This document shows positions 28,091 to 37,359 of a DNA stretch of 64,000 nucleotides, one piece after another. A program made the position numbers and the translations under genes. The notes beneath the pieces are model-generated. The model was not told the origin of the DNA, searched no databases, and saw only the letters and a list, made by a program, of their open reading frames with translations. The stretch covers positions 67,001 to 131,000 of the forward strand of contig NZ_CP065589.1 in NCBI RefSeq assembly GCF_021278965.1. Direction: 5' to 3'. The stretch comes from Chryseobacterium capnotolerans. GTDB taxonomy: Bacteria; Bacteroidota; Bacteroidia; Flavobacteriales; Weeksellaceae. The stretch's first letter is position 1. Each line of letters starts with the position of its first letter.

Positions 28091-30948
28091 TTATTCTCTG
28101 TTTTTTACCATAATCCAGCCAGTGTATTTTATTTCTGTTTTTTCTTTGTTAGACTCATTCCAGGAAACATGATACCAGTATGTACCTGTGATCAGTTTTT
28201 TGTCGAAGTGTCTTCCATCCCACTTGTAATTATTGAATTTATTTCCAGTAAATATCATATTTCCATATCTGTCGTACACTACAAAGCTAAGATTGTCTTT
28301 GTATGCAAGATCACTATAATCGATATAGTCATTGATGTTATCCCCATTAGGAGTGATGGCATTCAATAAATTTGGAACTGTAACTTCCGCTGAAATAGGG
28401 GTACAGTTGTAAGCATCTTTTACATAGAAAGTATGCTGGCCTCTGCTTAATCCTGGGAAGGAGTTTGAATCCTGCCAATTCGTAGTTCCGTCAACGGCAT
28501 ATTTGTAAGGAGCTTTACCGCCTGCCACAATTACTGTAGCTGTAGAATTGTTAATTTCAATTTGCTGAATAACAGGATCAACTGCTTTTCTCACTCTTAC
28601 TACCTGTGTAATGAAACATCCGTTTTTCTCAAGAATTACAGTATATTCGCCTACTCCTACCCCTCTGATTCCTGAAGTAGTTCCTCCTGTACTCCATTGG
28701 TAAGAATCATATCCAGGTCCTGCATCAAGATCTGTTTTAGCATCAATACAAATATATTTATCTACAAGAATCGGAGACTTTTTAACAGGAAGTGTAATAA
28801 GTTCAATTTTTGCAATTGCAGAACATCCTTCCACAGTGGTAAGCTTCACATATACAAATCCTCCTGTTGAAGGATAGTTGGTAGTTGCTGCTGTTGTTAT
28901 TTCGTTAGTTCCTGCAGTAAGATCTTTTAATGTAGGATAATATTTTTTTGTTGCATTTCCATAGTTTGTAATGTTGGCTTTTGTCAGGTCAAAATAAGCA
29001 TAAGGTGCTACATCATACCAACAAGCTTTAATTGCATCATCCTTTACAATGAAAGGAACAACCTTAAGGTTTAGGGTAACTTCTTCACAATCCATAAAGT
29101 CAGCAGAGTCTCCACAGAATGTATAAACGATTTTATCAGTTCCTTCAAAATTAGGTTTCGGTGTATAAGTAATGGTACCATCTGCATTTATTACCGCTGT
29201 TCCATTAGTAGGAGGGGTAAGGATCTTAATTGTACTTTTTACCGGAGTCTGAGTTGAAGAAGAGAATGTTGGTGTAATAATCTTAGTAGAACAAGCCGCT
29301 TCTTCTTTAGTGCTCTTGATTAGACAGTTAACTACTTTATAAGGAGCTGTTACAATTGATTGGCATGCTCCCATTGTTACTTTTACAGTATAATAACCAG
29401 GTTGTGTTGGCGAGTAGCTATAAGTAGTTGCACCGGAAATGGGAGCATCATTAAGAGACCATTGGTAAGTATCATAACCTTCCTCTACTTGCAGAATCAA
29501 TCCAGGAACACATTCTCCTGATTTTTTAGTAATATATGGCGTTGATGAGAATCCTGCAAAATATCCACCGTATCCAGCTGAACTATATCCACCGTTAATC
29601 CCGGCAGTTACTGCTTTATTAGAAATAATAGTAAGGTTTGGTGGGAAGTTCTCTACAGAATAAGTTACCCATTGAGTATTTCCCGTCAAAGGGTATGGTC
29701 CCTCAGCTGCTGTAGGAGGAACTCCATTCACCGTTACAGTGGCTCCAGCTTCAGTTAATATATTAAGTTTTAGTTTAATAGAGGATGTAGTAATGCCTGG
29801 CATTTCATTGATCTTACCAATCTCGTCAATTTTTCTTGGTAAGAAGCAGTTCAATGGTGGAATATAATTATAACCATTGGTGGCATCACTATCTGTAATC
29901 CCAACGAATTGATAAAGGTATATATTTTTGGATGCAGAAATGAACATATTAGAATGTGCTCCACCACTCTGGGCTGCGTAGCTTGTTTCATTGATTCTAT
30001 ACCAGCCTCCTTCGTTTAGGGTAACAACAGGTGAACCTGATCCATTGATGAATATTTGCGTGTTGTCTTCAGTGGCAATGATAAGACCTCCTTCCATATT
30101 GGAATCTGGTTTGGTAGATCTGGTCTTTACCATGGCAAACGTATTCCCTAATTTATCTACAGGTACAGCCTGGTCAAGAATAGGATCAGAACCATCTAGA
30201 CTTGCGTTAGGATCGTTAAGAGGTGTTGGGGTTGAAAAGTTACCGTTACAGCTACCATTGGTAAGGGTTACTGGTTTACTTGCTTCAATTTTAGCACCAA
30301 TGAAGCCTTTGCTATTAGCAGATGCATCCTCTACTTTTCCTGCAAAAATAAAAGATTGTCCTTTATTTAAAACAAACGAATAGCTTTGAACAGAAAGGTT
30401 TCCATTAACGAATTTTAATCCGGGAGTTTTCCAGCTTACGGTAACAGAGGTATTGTCTTCAGTAGCAAGGATTCCTGCTGTAAAATTATCCGTACTGGAA
30501 CTTGAGTTGGCTTCTGTTCTTGTATTAGGGCTGGTTGCCACATAAAACTTATTACCAATACCCGCTTTTCCTTTACTGGTAATAATTTCTCCATGGGAAC
30601 CATTGGCAAGTCGTAAACTGCAATAGAAAGGTCTTTCTGCTTTCAAATAAAGTCCTTTTGAACCTACAACAAAAGCATCGGTAACACCATTGGCAGAAAT
30701 AAGGGTTTCATCCACATCGAATGTTTTGGGGTCCCCTTTAGCAATGGTAACAGTACCTATCACGATATTGTTGCTAAGTATTTGTACGGCAAAAGGGGTA
30801 GTAGAATCAGTAGATAAATACACCTTATTTTGAAAACCTCCAACAGGGTTTGTATAATAAGGTGCTATCCAGTGTTCGGTATCCCTTTGCGCGAAGAGAG
30901 TATTAATTGTAAAAAAATTAATACCAAACTGAGTAGAAATCTTTTCAT
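28091..30948 (-). pseudogene. Second T9SS type B surface protein paralog, frameshifted in its signal peptide
   Basis: The long open frame begins only at 30823, without a signal peptide, whereas both paralogs have one. Upstream an ATG at 30946-30948 starts MKRFLLSLVLIF and then leaves frame. Adding one T to the coding-strand T7 run (A run at 30911-30917) gives FFTINTLFAQ, a signal-peptide cleavage site, and then RDTEHWIAPYY, matching LDTEHWFAPM of the paralogs; the whole then has 952 residues. Domains: IgGFc-binding-like (ILATEDNTSVTVSWK, VPVDKLGNTFAMVK), Ig-like (YQWSLNDAPISGA), cadherin-like (TDKIVYTFCGDSADF), short repeats and a type B sorting domain (TPNGDNINDYIDY, YDRYGN, WDGRHF, YWYHV). 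It has fewer internal repeats than its neighbours. Without the repair the protein could not be exported. Confidence 0.82.
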
Positions 30949-31026
30949 GTGTATGGAATTAGGATTTCTACAAAATTAAAATAAAAATTCAAATACTTTT
31001 AATAAAATGTAAATAAAAGTTGAAAA

Positions 31027-34000
31027 TTATTCCCGATTTTTAATTAAAAGCCATCCTGAATATGAAACTGGTAATTGCGTGTCCGGTTCAATCCATTTTA
31101 TAACATACCAATAAGTTCCTGTAGGAAGATTTCTTCCATTTGATTTTCCATCCCAGATATAATTTTTGTCAGAAGACTTATACACGGGATTTCCATATCG
31201 ATCCGAAACTTCTATTGATACATTTTGCTTTATTCCTAGTTCTGAATAATTCAGGGTATCATTAATGCCATCTCCATTGGGGGTAATCGTATTGATAATA
31301 TTAACAATCAGGAAGTTTTTAGTGACATGACGGCATCCGTCTGAACCCAGCACATAAACCGTATGAGTACCTCTTGATAATCCATTGAAAACATTAGAAT
31401 ATTGATAGTCAATACCATTCAATGAATACCTGTAAGGAGGCGTTCCACCTGTTACATAAACAGCAGCAGTAGTACCGGACACCTCTATTTTTGAAATGAC
31501 AGGAGATTGGGCGGTAGTAACTTTAACGTGCTGACGGTATATACACCCGTTAAATCCAAGATCTACATAATAATTACCGGCAGAAGCGCTGATGCTTTGG
31601 CTAGTGGCTCCATTGCTCCATAAATAAGATGTAAATCCAGGTCCTGCATCTAAAAGGATTTTTTCATTAGAACAGATCACCTGATCCTGAAGGGTTGCTG
31701 ATTTTTTAGGTGTTCTTAAAGTAAGTGCTAAAATACCTGTATTAGCACATTCTGTAGTATTTTGGAATCTTACGTAGAAAATACTTCCTGTAGAGGTGAT
31801 GACCTGTGATGCTGAGATTGGATTAGTTCCTGTCTGAGCATCAGTTGCGGAAGTATAGAATGATAAAATAACATTCGGATCAATGGTGAATAATCCTTTA
31901 TAATCATTCAGATTGGCGGGTTCTGAACCATTAATATCATTATCACAGATGTCAGCTTTAACGTTATCCGTAATCAAAGAAACTTTATTCCCTATAGTAA
32001 AATTAATTTGACCTAAGACTGCCGGACAGTTGCCTGTATTTCCTGTTGCTCTTACATATACCGTAGTATTTGTTGTATAGGACCAGTTTACAGGAAGTGT
32101 ATTGCTGTTTCCGGCAATAGCATCAGCTTGATTAAGGTAATAATTTACTGTAAAACTAGCTGAATTAGCCACAATTTGTGGAGTAACATTGTTAAAGTTA
32201 ATATGAACACTTCCATCGAGATCACTTCCACAGCTGTTTGCATTGAAGTTGGTGGTATTGATAACAGGGATTGGAAATGTATTTAAAGTAATGGTTGCCA
32301 CTTTAGAACATCCATAAGAAGTTACATTGGCGTATACTGTTCCTGCGGGCCCGATATAATTTGCAGGATTGGCAATAGGCCCGGTTAAGTTAGCATTAGT
32401 AAAGTAATCTACTGTAATTCCTGGAATTGAAGTAATGCTGGCCGCCTTCAGGTTGTAAGTGCCATCTCCATTGGATGCTGCACAAGAAAATAGGACATCA
32501 TTAGCTACTTTTAAAACATGTGCATTCACTACAATTTTAAAATACTCAAAGGCAGCAGGGGTTCCATCTCCCTGAATATAATAAGTGAAGGTATCTGTGA
32601 AATCTGCAGTCATACCTGGATTAGGAGTATAAGTGATCTGTCCGGTTGTAGGATTAATTGCAACTGTTCCGTTAGTGGGCTGTGCCACAATACTGGTATT
32701 GGCGGGAACCACAGTTTGAGTTGAATGGGTAAAAGCCGGAGTAATTACTTGTGTATTACATGAACCAATATGATAAGTTGTGGTTGTAATAGGAGGACAT
32801 GATGTATAGTCATATTCCGCAGTAAGTCTTGTTTCGCAGTTATCTTTAGTGATTTTACAGGTATAAATTCCCGAACCATACGAGTACGGATCAAGGGTAA
32901 AGGTGGTAGCTCCTGTGATTTCAGTCCCATTAAGGTACCATTTATAATCGTCATAGCCAGGTTCTACCTGTAAACGAATTCCATTATAGCAGTCTCCTGT
33001 TTTAGTAATTACTGGGATAGAAGAAAAACCAGCAAAATATCCACCATATCCTACAGCTCCGTTTCCGGCTGCAATCCCTGCAGTAACAGGTTTTGTTGAT
33101 TTCACTGTAATATTTCCTGATACACTTGGGATAGAGTAGGTCACCCAATTCGGATTTCCATCTACAGGTGCAGGCCCATTGGCCGTAACCGGATTTCCGT
33201 TAACTGTTACTATTGCTCCTGTTTGGGTAATGATATTGAGTCTTGCATTAAAGTAATCAGTTCCTATTTCATTAATACGTCCTATTTCATTGATCTCTGT
33301 AGGTAAAAAGCAACTTAAAGGCGGGATAAAATTCATTCCTCCCGTAGCATAAATATTTCCAGAGGAAGTTCCGGCAAGGAGCTGATATACATATACATTA
33401 TTGTTTGCAGAAATACTCATGTTAAAGTTTCCGTTAACCTGGCTGGTATAATAAGTTCCTTGTACCAAATAATGGTCTCCTGCATTAAGGGTAATACTGT
33501 TAAGAAGATTTCCGTTTACTGTAAGTTTGGTATTGTCTACTGTGGCAATAACTAAAGCCGCTTCCATCCCTGAATTCGAAGGTCCGTTTCCTTTTACCAT
33601 GATAAAATCTTTTCCTAATCTTTCAACAGGAACAGCCTGATCCATCAATACATCAACATTGGTACTATTCTTAGTGGTATAGATACTGTTAAAGTTTCCA
33701 TTGGTTACAGATATAGGTTTGTCAGCAACAATTTTAGCTCCTACCAGTCCTTTTAAGTTGTTAGGATTCAGATTGCTCTGTGCTTCAATAATATATGATT
33801 TTCCTTTGTTAAGAATAAAAGTTCTTGAGGGAGCAGATATTAAATCGGAGAAAACAACACTCTGGTTATATCCGGATAAAGTCACCGTAGTATTATCTTC
33901 TGTCGCGATAATCCCAATACTAGCGTTTACATATGGCTTGGCTGTTGTATTGGGTGCAACTCCCGTAAAAAAGGTTTTTCCAAGACCAGCTAACCCTTTT

Positions 34001-34371
34001 GAAGTAATAAACTCTGCCTGATCCTGAACAGCAAACCTGTAACTGGCAAAAAATTTCTTACTCCCCTTCACATGCAACCCCATTGATACAGATTTAAACA
34101 GATTAGATGCTGTAGAAGCAATCATCATATTATTGGAAATAGTTTGTGTTACAGGATTTCCCTTGCTGAGCTGTACTGTGGCAATTACATTGTTGTTATT
34201 AAAGACCTGTACTGTAAAAGGTACCGTTTCATTAGTAGACAGGTACAGATAGCCTTTGGGAGTGCCTTGAAGACTGCTTGCAGACATAGGCGCAAACCAG
34301 TGTTCAGTGTCCAATTGGGCATTTACTAATAAACAAAAAAAAGTGCAAAAAGCGAGTAGAAATTTTTTCAT
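31027..34371 (-). CDS. Third T9SS type B surface protein paralog
   Basis: A protein of 1114 residues. The signal peptide ends in LVNAQ, followed by LDTEHWFAPM. The N-terminal domain has YLYLSTNETVPFTV, IIATEDNTTVTLSGY and VPVERLGKDFIMVKGNG. After this come an Ig-like YKWYLNGTEITGA segment, a DTFTYYIQGDG segment, D-rich repeats (CGSDLDGS, CDNDINGS), a CSNEKILLDAGPGF repeat and the type B sorting domain (TPNGDGINDTLNY, VSDRYGN, WDGKSNG, YWYVIKW). Order and lengths closely follow the protein at 24582. It is the first gene after tsf in the direction of transcription (194 bp from the tsf stop), so it probably has its own promoter. Function is inferred to be surface adhesion. Confidence 0.85.
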   Translation of the reverse strand: MKKFLLAFCTFFCLLVNAQLDTEHWFAPMSASSLQGTPKGYLYLSTNETVPFTVQVFNNNNVIATVQLSKGNPVTQTISNNMMIASTASNLFKSVSMGLHVKGSKKFFASYRFAVQDQAEFITSKGLAGLGKTFFTGVAPNTTAKPYVNASIGIIATEDNTTVTLSGYNQSVVFSDLISAPSRTFILNKGKSYIIEAQSNLNPNNLKGLVGAKIVADKPISVTNGNFNSIYTTKNSTNVDVLMDQAVPVERLGKDFIMVKGNGPSNSGMEAALVIATVDNTKLTVNGNLLNSITLNAGDHYLVQGTYYTSQVNGNFNMSISANNNVYVYQLLAGTSSGNIYATGGMNFIPPLSCFLPTEINEIGRINEIGTDYFNARLNIITQTGAIVTVNGNPVTANGPAPVDGNPNWVTYSIPSVSGNITVKSTKPVTAGIAAGNGAVGYGGYFAGFSSIPVITKTGDCYNGIRLQVEPGYDDYKWYLNGTEITGATTFTLDPYSYGSGIYTCKITKDNCETRLTAEYDYTSCPPITTTTYHIGSCNTQVITPAFTHSTQTVVPANTSIVAQPTNGTVAINPTTGQITYTPNPGMTADFTDTFTYYIQGDGTPAAFEYFKIVVNAHVLKVANDVLFSCAASNGDGTYNLKAASITSIPGITVDYFTNANLTGPIANPANYIGPAGTVYANVTSYGCSKVATITLNTFPIPVINTTNFNANSCGSDLDGSVHINFNNVTPQIVANSASFTVNYYLNQADAIAGNSNTLPVNWSYTTNTTVYVRATGNTGNCPAVLGQINFTIGNKVSLITDNVKADICDNDINGSEPANLNDYKGLFTIDPNVILSFYTSATDAQTGTNPISASQVITSTGSIFYVRFQNTTECANTGILALTLRTPKKSATLQDQVICSNEKILLDAGPGFTSYLWSNGATSQSISASAGNYYVDLGFNGCIYRQHVKVTTAQSPVISKIEVSGTTAAVYVTGGTPPYRYSLNGIDYQYSNVFNGLSRGTHTVYVLGSDGCRHVTKNFLIVNIINTITPNGDGINDTLNYSELGIKQNVSIEVSDRYGNPVYKSSDKNYIWDGKSNGRNLPTGTYWYVIKWIEPDTQLPVSYSGWLLIKNRE

Positions 34372-34511
34372 GCGTTACTATAAGGGCCGCAAATTTAAGT
34401 ATTAATAGTCACAATTTTATATTAAAAAATCTTGGAATCTTGATTTGCTTTAGAATTGTTGAATAGTTAAAATTTGCTTCATTTTGCGTTCATATTCATT
34501 AAGATAATCCA

Positions 34512-34545
34512 TAAAAAAATCCCGGTGAAATTTTCACCGGGATTA
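34512..34545 (-). terminator. Intrinsic terminator of tsf
   Basis: A 13-bp stem (34518-34530 with 34532-34544) containing CCCGG pairs and a U run on the minus-strand side, 20 bp after the tsf stop. Confidence 0.85.
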
Positions 34546-34564
34546 TATATTTTTAAAAGCTGGA

Positions 34565-35389
34565 TTATAAGCTTACTCTGATAAATCCTGTTACTTTTAG
34601 ATCTGCGTTTACAGATTTTACATAGTCAGCAACTGAGATACTAGAATCCTTGATGAAATCTTGGTGTACCAAAGTGTTGTCTTTGTAGAATCTCTGCATT
34701 TTACCTTTCAAGATATTGTCGATGATGTTTGCAGGCTTACCTTCTTCAGTAAGTTTGTGTCTTTCGATCTCTAATTCTTTGTCGATAGTTTCTTGAGAAA
34801 CTTTAGTTTCATCAAGAGCGATTGGGTTCATTGCAGCAGCTTGCATAGAAACAGATTTAGCAACTTCGTCAGCTCCGTCTACTTTTGCAGAAAGAGAAGT
34901 GATTGCAGCAATTTTGTTTCCAGCGTGGATGTAAGCTCCTAGGAATGGTCCTTCAATTCTTTCGAATGTACCGATTTCGATTTTTTCACCGATAACACCT
35001 GTCTGCTCGATTAATTTCTCAGCAACAGTCATTCCGTGGAAATCTGTAGCTAATAATTCTTCTTTAGTAGCAGCGAAGATTGCCATTTCAGCTAATTCGT
35101 AAGCTAGCTCGATGAAAGCTTCGTTTTTACCAACGAAGTCAGTCTCACAGTTTAAAGAGATAATAGCACCTAAAGTGTTATCTTCATTTACTCTTGCGAT
35201 TACAGCTCCTTCAGTAGATTCTCTGTCAGCTCTGTTAGCAGCAACTTTTTGTCCTTTTTTTCTAAGGATATCTACCGCTTTTTCGAAGTCTCCTTCAGCT
35301 TCAACTAGAGCTTTTTTGCAGTCCATCATACCTGCACCTGTTTGGTTTCTTAATTTAGCTACGTCTGCAGCAACTGGTGTATAAGACAT
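34565..35389 (-). CDS. tsf: Translation elongation factor Ts
   Basis: A protein of 274 residues. EF-Ts recycles EF-Tu by exchanging its GDP. The N-terminal UBA-like region reads KLRNQTGAGMMDCKKALVEA, and the TDFVGKN motif at about residue 82 contacts EF-Tu. Length is normal. The gene is on the minus strand 14 kb from rpsB, although rpsB-tsf is the usual order; all genes between them are also on the minus strand, which suggests an inversion with one breakpoint between rpsB and tsf. It has its own candidate promoter and terminator. Confidence 0.96.
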   Translation of the reverse strand: MSYTPVAADVAKLRNQTGAGMMDCKKALVEAEGDFEKAVDILRKKGQKVAANRADRESTEGAVIARVNEDNTLGAIISLNCETDFVGKNEAFIELAYELAEMAIFAATKEELLATDFHGMTVAEKLIEQTGVIGEKIEIGTFERIEGPFLGAYIHAGNKIAAITSLSAKVDGADEVAKSVSMQAAAMNPIALDETKVSQETIDKELEIERHKLTEEGKPANIIDNILKGKMQRFYKDNTLVHQDFIKDSSISVADYVKSVNADLKVTGFIRVSL

Positions 35390-35450
35390 AATATCTATTA
35401 TTTTTTTATTTAAGATTAGTATTAATTTTTAGCTTATTTTTAGAGCAGTG

Positions 35451-35458
35451 CAAAGATA
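35451..35458 (-). promoter_or_regulatory. Candidate -7 element of tsf
   Basis: TATCTTTG on the minus strand, followed by CAC, 62 bp before the tsf ATG. A -33 TTG is not obvious. It suggests tsf is transcribed independently. Confidence 0.5.
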
Positions 35459-35533
35459 ATGATTTTAATGATAAACTAAAAAATGACTTTTCACGTTATT
35501 AATATATTTAATACTATTTTAAAGATTTGATTA

Positions 35534-36297
35534 ATGAAAAAAATCTTCCTCCTCCTTTTTGTATGCATTTTTGCGCTTGGTTTTTCTCAAAAAAAGAAAA
35601 AAACAAAATCTAAGGCTGTAGTGGAAAAAGAAACCGTGATTATTTATACGGAACAAGAAGCAGAGTCCTCAAAAGAAGCAAGGGTGATCGCTGGTTTTAT
35701 TAAGCAGAATCCTGGGCATGCAAAAAACGATTTCTTCAAAAAAGACTGATGGATATTATTATGGCGGATAATTCTCCTGAAGCAAAACCAACCATAAAGC
35801 CGATCAGCAAAGAAAAAATAGAAAATATTGTTAAAAATAATGAGCTGAATAGTGGTAAGGTGCTGGCCTCCAATAAAGCATCTACAGCAAAGAATACCAA
35901 GAATACTGATAAAGTAAATAATGCAATCAATGCATTGAAAGAAGAAAGATTGGCAAGTTATGCTTCGGCAGGAGCTGCAAAAAGTGCGGGCTCTTCGGTG
36001 AAATCTGAGCCCAGTGAAGCCAATAAAAAAACAGCAGCCATGTTGACACATCTTTTTAATAATGATATTAATAAAAATGAGGCTTATGTGAATATTAAAA
36101 ACAGGTCAAGCTGCAACCTGATCGTGAAAATAAATGGTAAAAAATATTATAATTTAAGTGTTCCTGCCAGAGGGGAAAACTTTATTTTGATTGATAAAGG
36201 AGAATATGTGCTGACAACGATGGTATGTGACGCCAAATATTCTTCACTAAAGAAAATTACTCAGGATATAGAGATTGCACTTAATGTCGCTGATTAA
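35534..36297 (+). pseudogene. Secreted two-cysteine envelope paralog, split by a one-base frameshift
   Basis: The first part (35534-35749) has a signal peptide ending in LGFSQ, a lysine-rich stretch and VIAGFIKQNPGH, and stops at a TGA that overlaps an ATG by one base. The second frame contains MADNSPEAKPTIK, KTAAMLTHLFNND, NRSSCNLIVKING, YYNLSVPARGENF and TMVCDAKYSS, collinear with the paralogs at 21066 and 22561. Adding one A to the A6 run at 35738-35743 joins NDFFKK to RLMDIIMADN and gives 254 residues. Two separate genes coupled by TGATG is the alternative, but then the second would have no signal peptide. It lies just outside the minus-strand block and in opposite orientation to its relatives at 20632-23335. 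Confidence 0.72.
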
Positions 36298-36316
36298 TGA
36301 GGAAGAAAACTAAAGC

Positions 36317-36350
36317 AAAAAAGGTTAAGAAATTTTCTTAACCTTTTTTA
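36317..36350. terminator. Bidirectional intrinsic terminator
   Basis: A 12-bp stem (36318-36329 with 36337-36348) between convergent genes, with A and T runs on the two sides. Confidence 0.78.
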
Positions 36351-36353
36351 TTT

Positions 36354-37310
36354 TTATCCTTTAAACTGACCCATCGCAATGAATTTATCCTGTCTCTGGG
36401 TTTCAAGCTCCTGTCCTGTAAATTTGGAGAAAGCTTTGATATTTTGTAATATAGAATTTTTCAAGTTCAGATAAGTCGTCTCCTGATCGTAATGAGCACC
36501 ACCAAGTGGTTCCTCAATAATTCCGTCAATGAACTTTTCTCTTAGAGCATCCTGTGGAGTAAGGTTTAATGCATTAGCTGCATCTTCCTTGTGATCCCAG
36601 TTTCTCCATAAGATAGAAGAGCAGCTTTCTGGTGCAATTACAGTATACCATGTGTTTTCTAACATATATACTTTGTTACCTACACCTATTCCTAACGCTC
36701 CACCACTAGCTCCTTCTCCAATAATATAAGTGAAGATCGGAGTTTTCAGCTGAACCATTTCAAAAATATTTCTTGCAATAGCTTCCCCTTGTCCTCTTTC
36801 TTCAGCTTCTAATCCTGGATAAGCTCCCGGTGTATCTACTAAAGTCACTACAGGAATGTTGAATTTCTCAGCAAGCTTCATTAGTCTTAAAGCTTTTCTG
36901 TATCCTTCAGGATTTGGCATCCCGAATCTTCTGTGCTGTCTTTCCTTAGTCGTTCTTCCTTTTTGAGTTCCTATGATCATCACTCTCTGACCATCAAGGG
37001 TAATCAATCCTCCAATCATTGCCGGGTCATCAGCGAAATTTCTGTCTCCGTGAAGTTCTAAGAAACTGCCTTTGTCTGCCATTCCGTGGATATAGTCCAA
37101 AGTATAAGGACGATCCGGGTGACGGGACAGTTGTACTCTTTGCCAAGGTGTAAGATTGCTATAGATTTCTTTTTTCTTTTCTAAAATCTTATCCTCAATC
37201 TGGCTGCATGCTAATTTTACATCAACACCACTTTCTTCTCCTACTAAAGAACACGTCTGGTATTGGTCCATCAATTCTTTGATAGGAAGTTCGAAACTTA
37301 AATATTCCAT
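36354..37310 (-). CDS. accA: Acetyl-CoA carboxylase carboxyltransferase subunit alpha
   Basis: A protein of 318 residues. AccA with AccD transfers the carboxyl group from carboxybiotin to acetyl-CoA, the committed step in fatty acid synthesis. Signatures: [14 protein letters not shown] near residue 90, [20 protein letters not shown] near residue 157 and the oxyanion-type [14 protein letters not shown] near residue 198. Length and N-terminal helical region are normal. The gene is monocistronic here; its partners accB and accC lie near 53 kb and accD is not in the window. A TACATTTG element at 37335-37342 is a candidate -7 box. Confidence 0.96.
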   Translation of the reverse strand: MEYLSFELPIKELMDQYQTCSLVGEESGVDVKLACSQIEDKILEKKKEIYSNLTPWQRVQLSRHPDRPYTLDYIHGMADKGSFLELHGDRNFADDPAMIGGLITLDGQRVMIIGTQKGRTTKERQHRRFGMPNPEGYRKALRLMKLAEKFNIPVVTLVDTPGAYPGLEAEERGQGEAIARNIFEMVQLKTPIFTYIIGEGASGGALGIGVGNKVYMLENTWYTVIAPESCSSILWRNWDHKEDAANALNLTPQDALREKFIDGIIEEPLGGAHYDQETTYLNLKNSILQNIKAFSKFTGQELETQRQDKFIAMGQFKG

Positions 37311-37359
37311 TTCTTGAAGTAAATTAAATCTTTCAAATGTATGAAAAATTATGGTAATT

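Noticed and set aside
24582..34371. CRISPR-like repeats in the giant surface genes
   Set aside because: The recurring motifs are protein-domain repeats in coding frame with variable spacing, not short direct repeats with unique spacers.
35747..35751. TGATG overlap read as two separate genes
   Set aside because: The second reading frame would lack a signal peptide, and the joined protein is collinear with two paralogs after adding one A.
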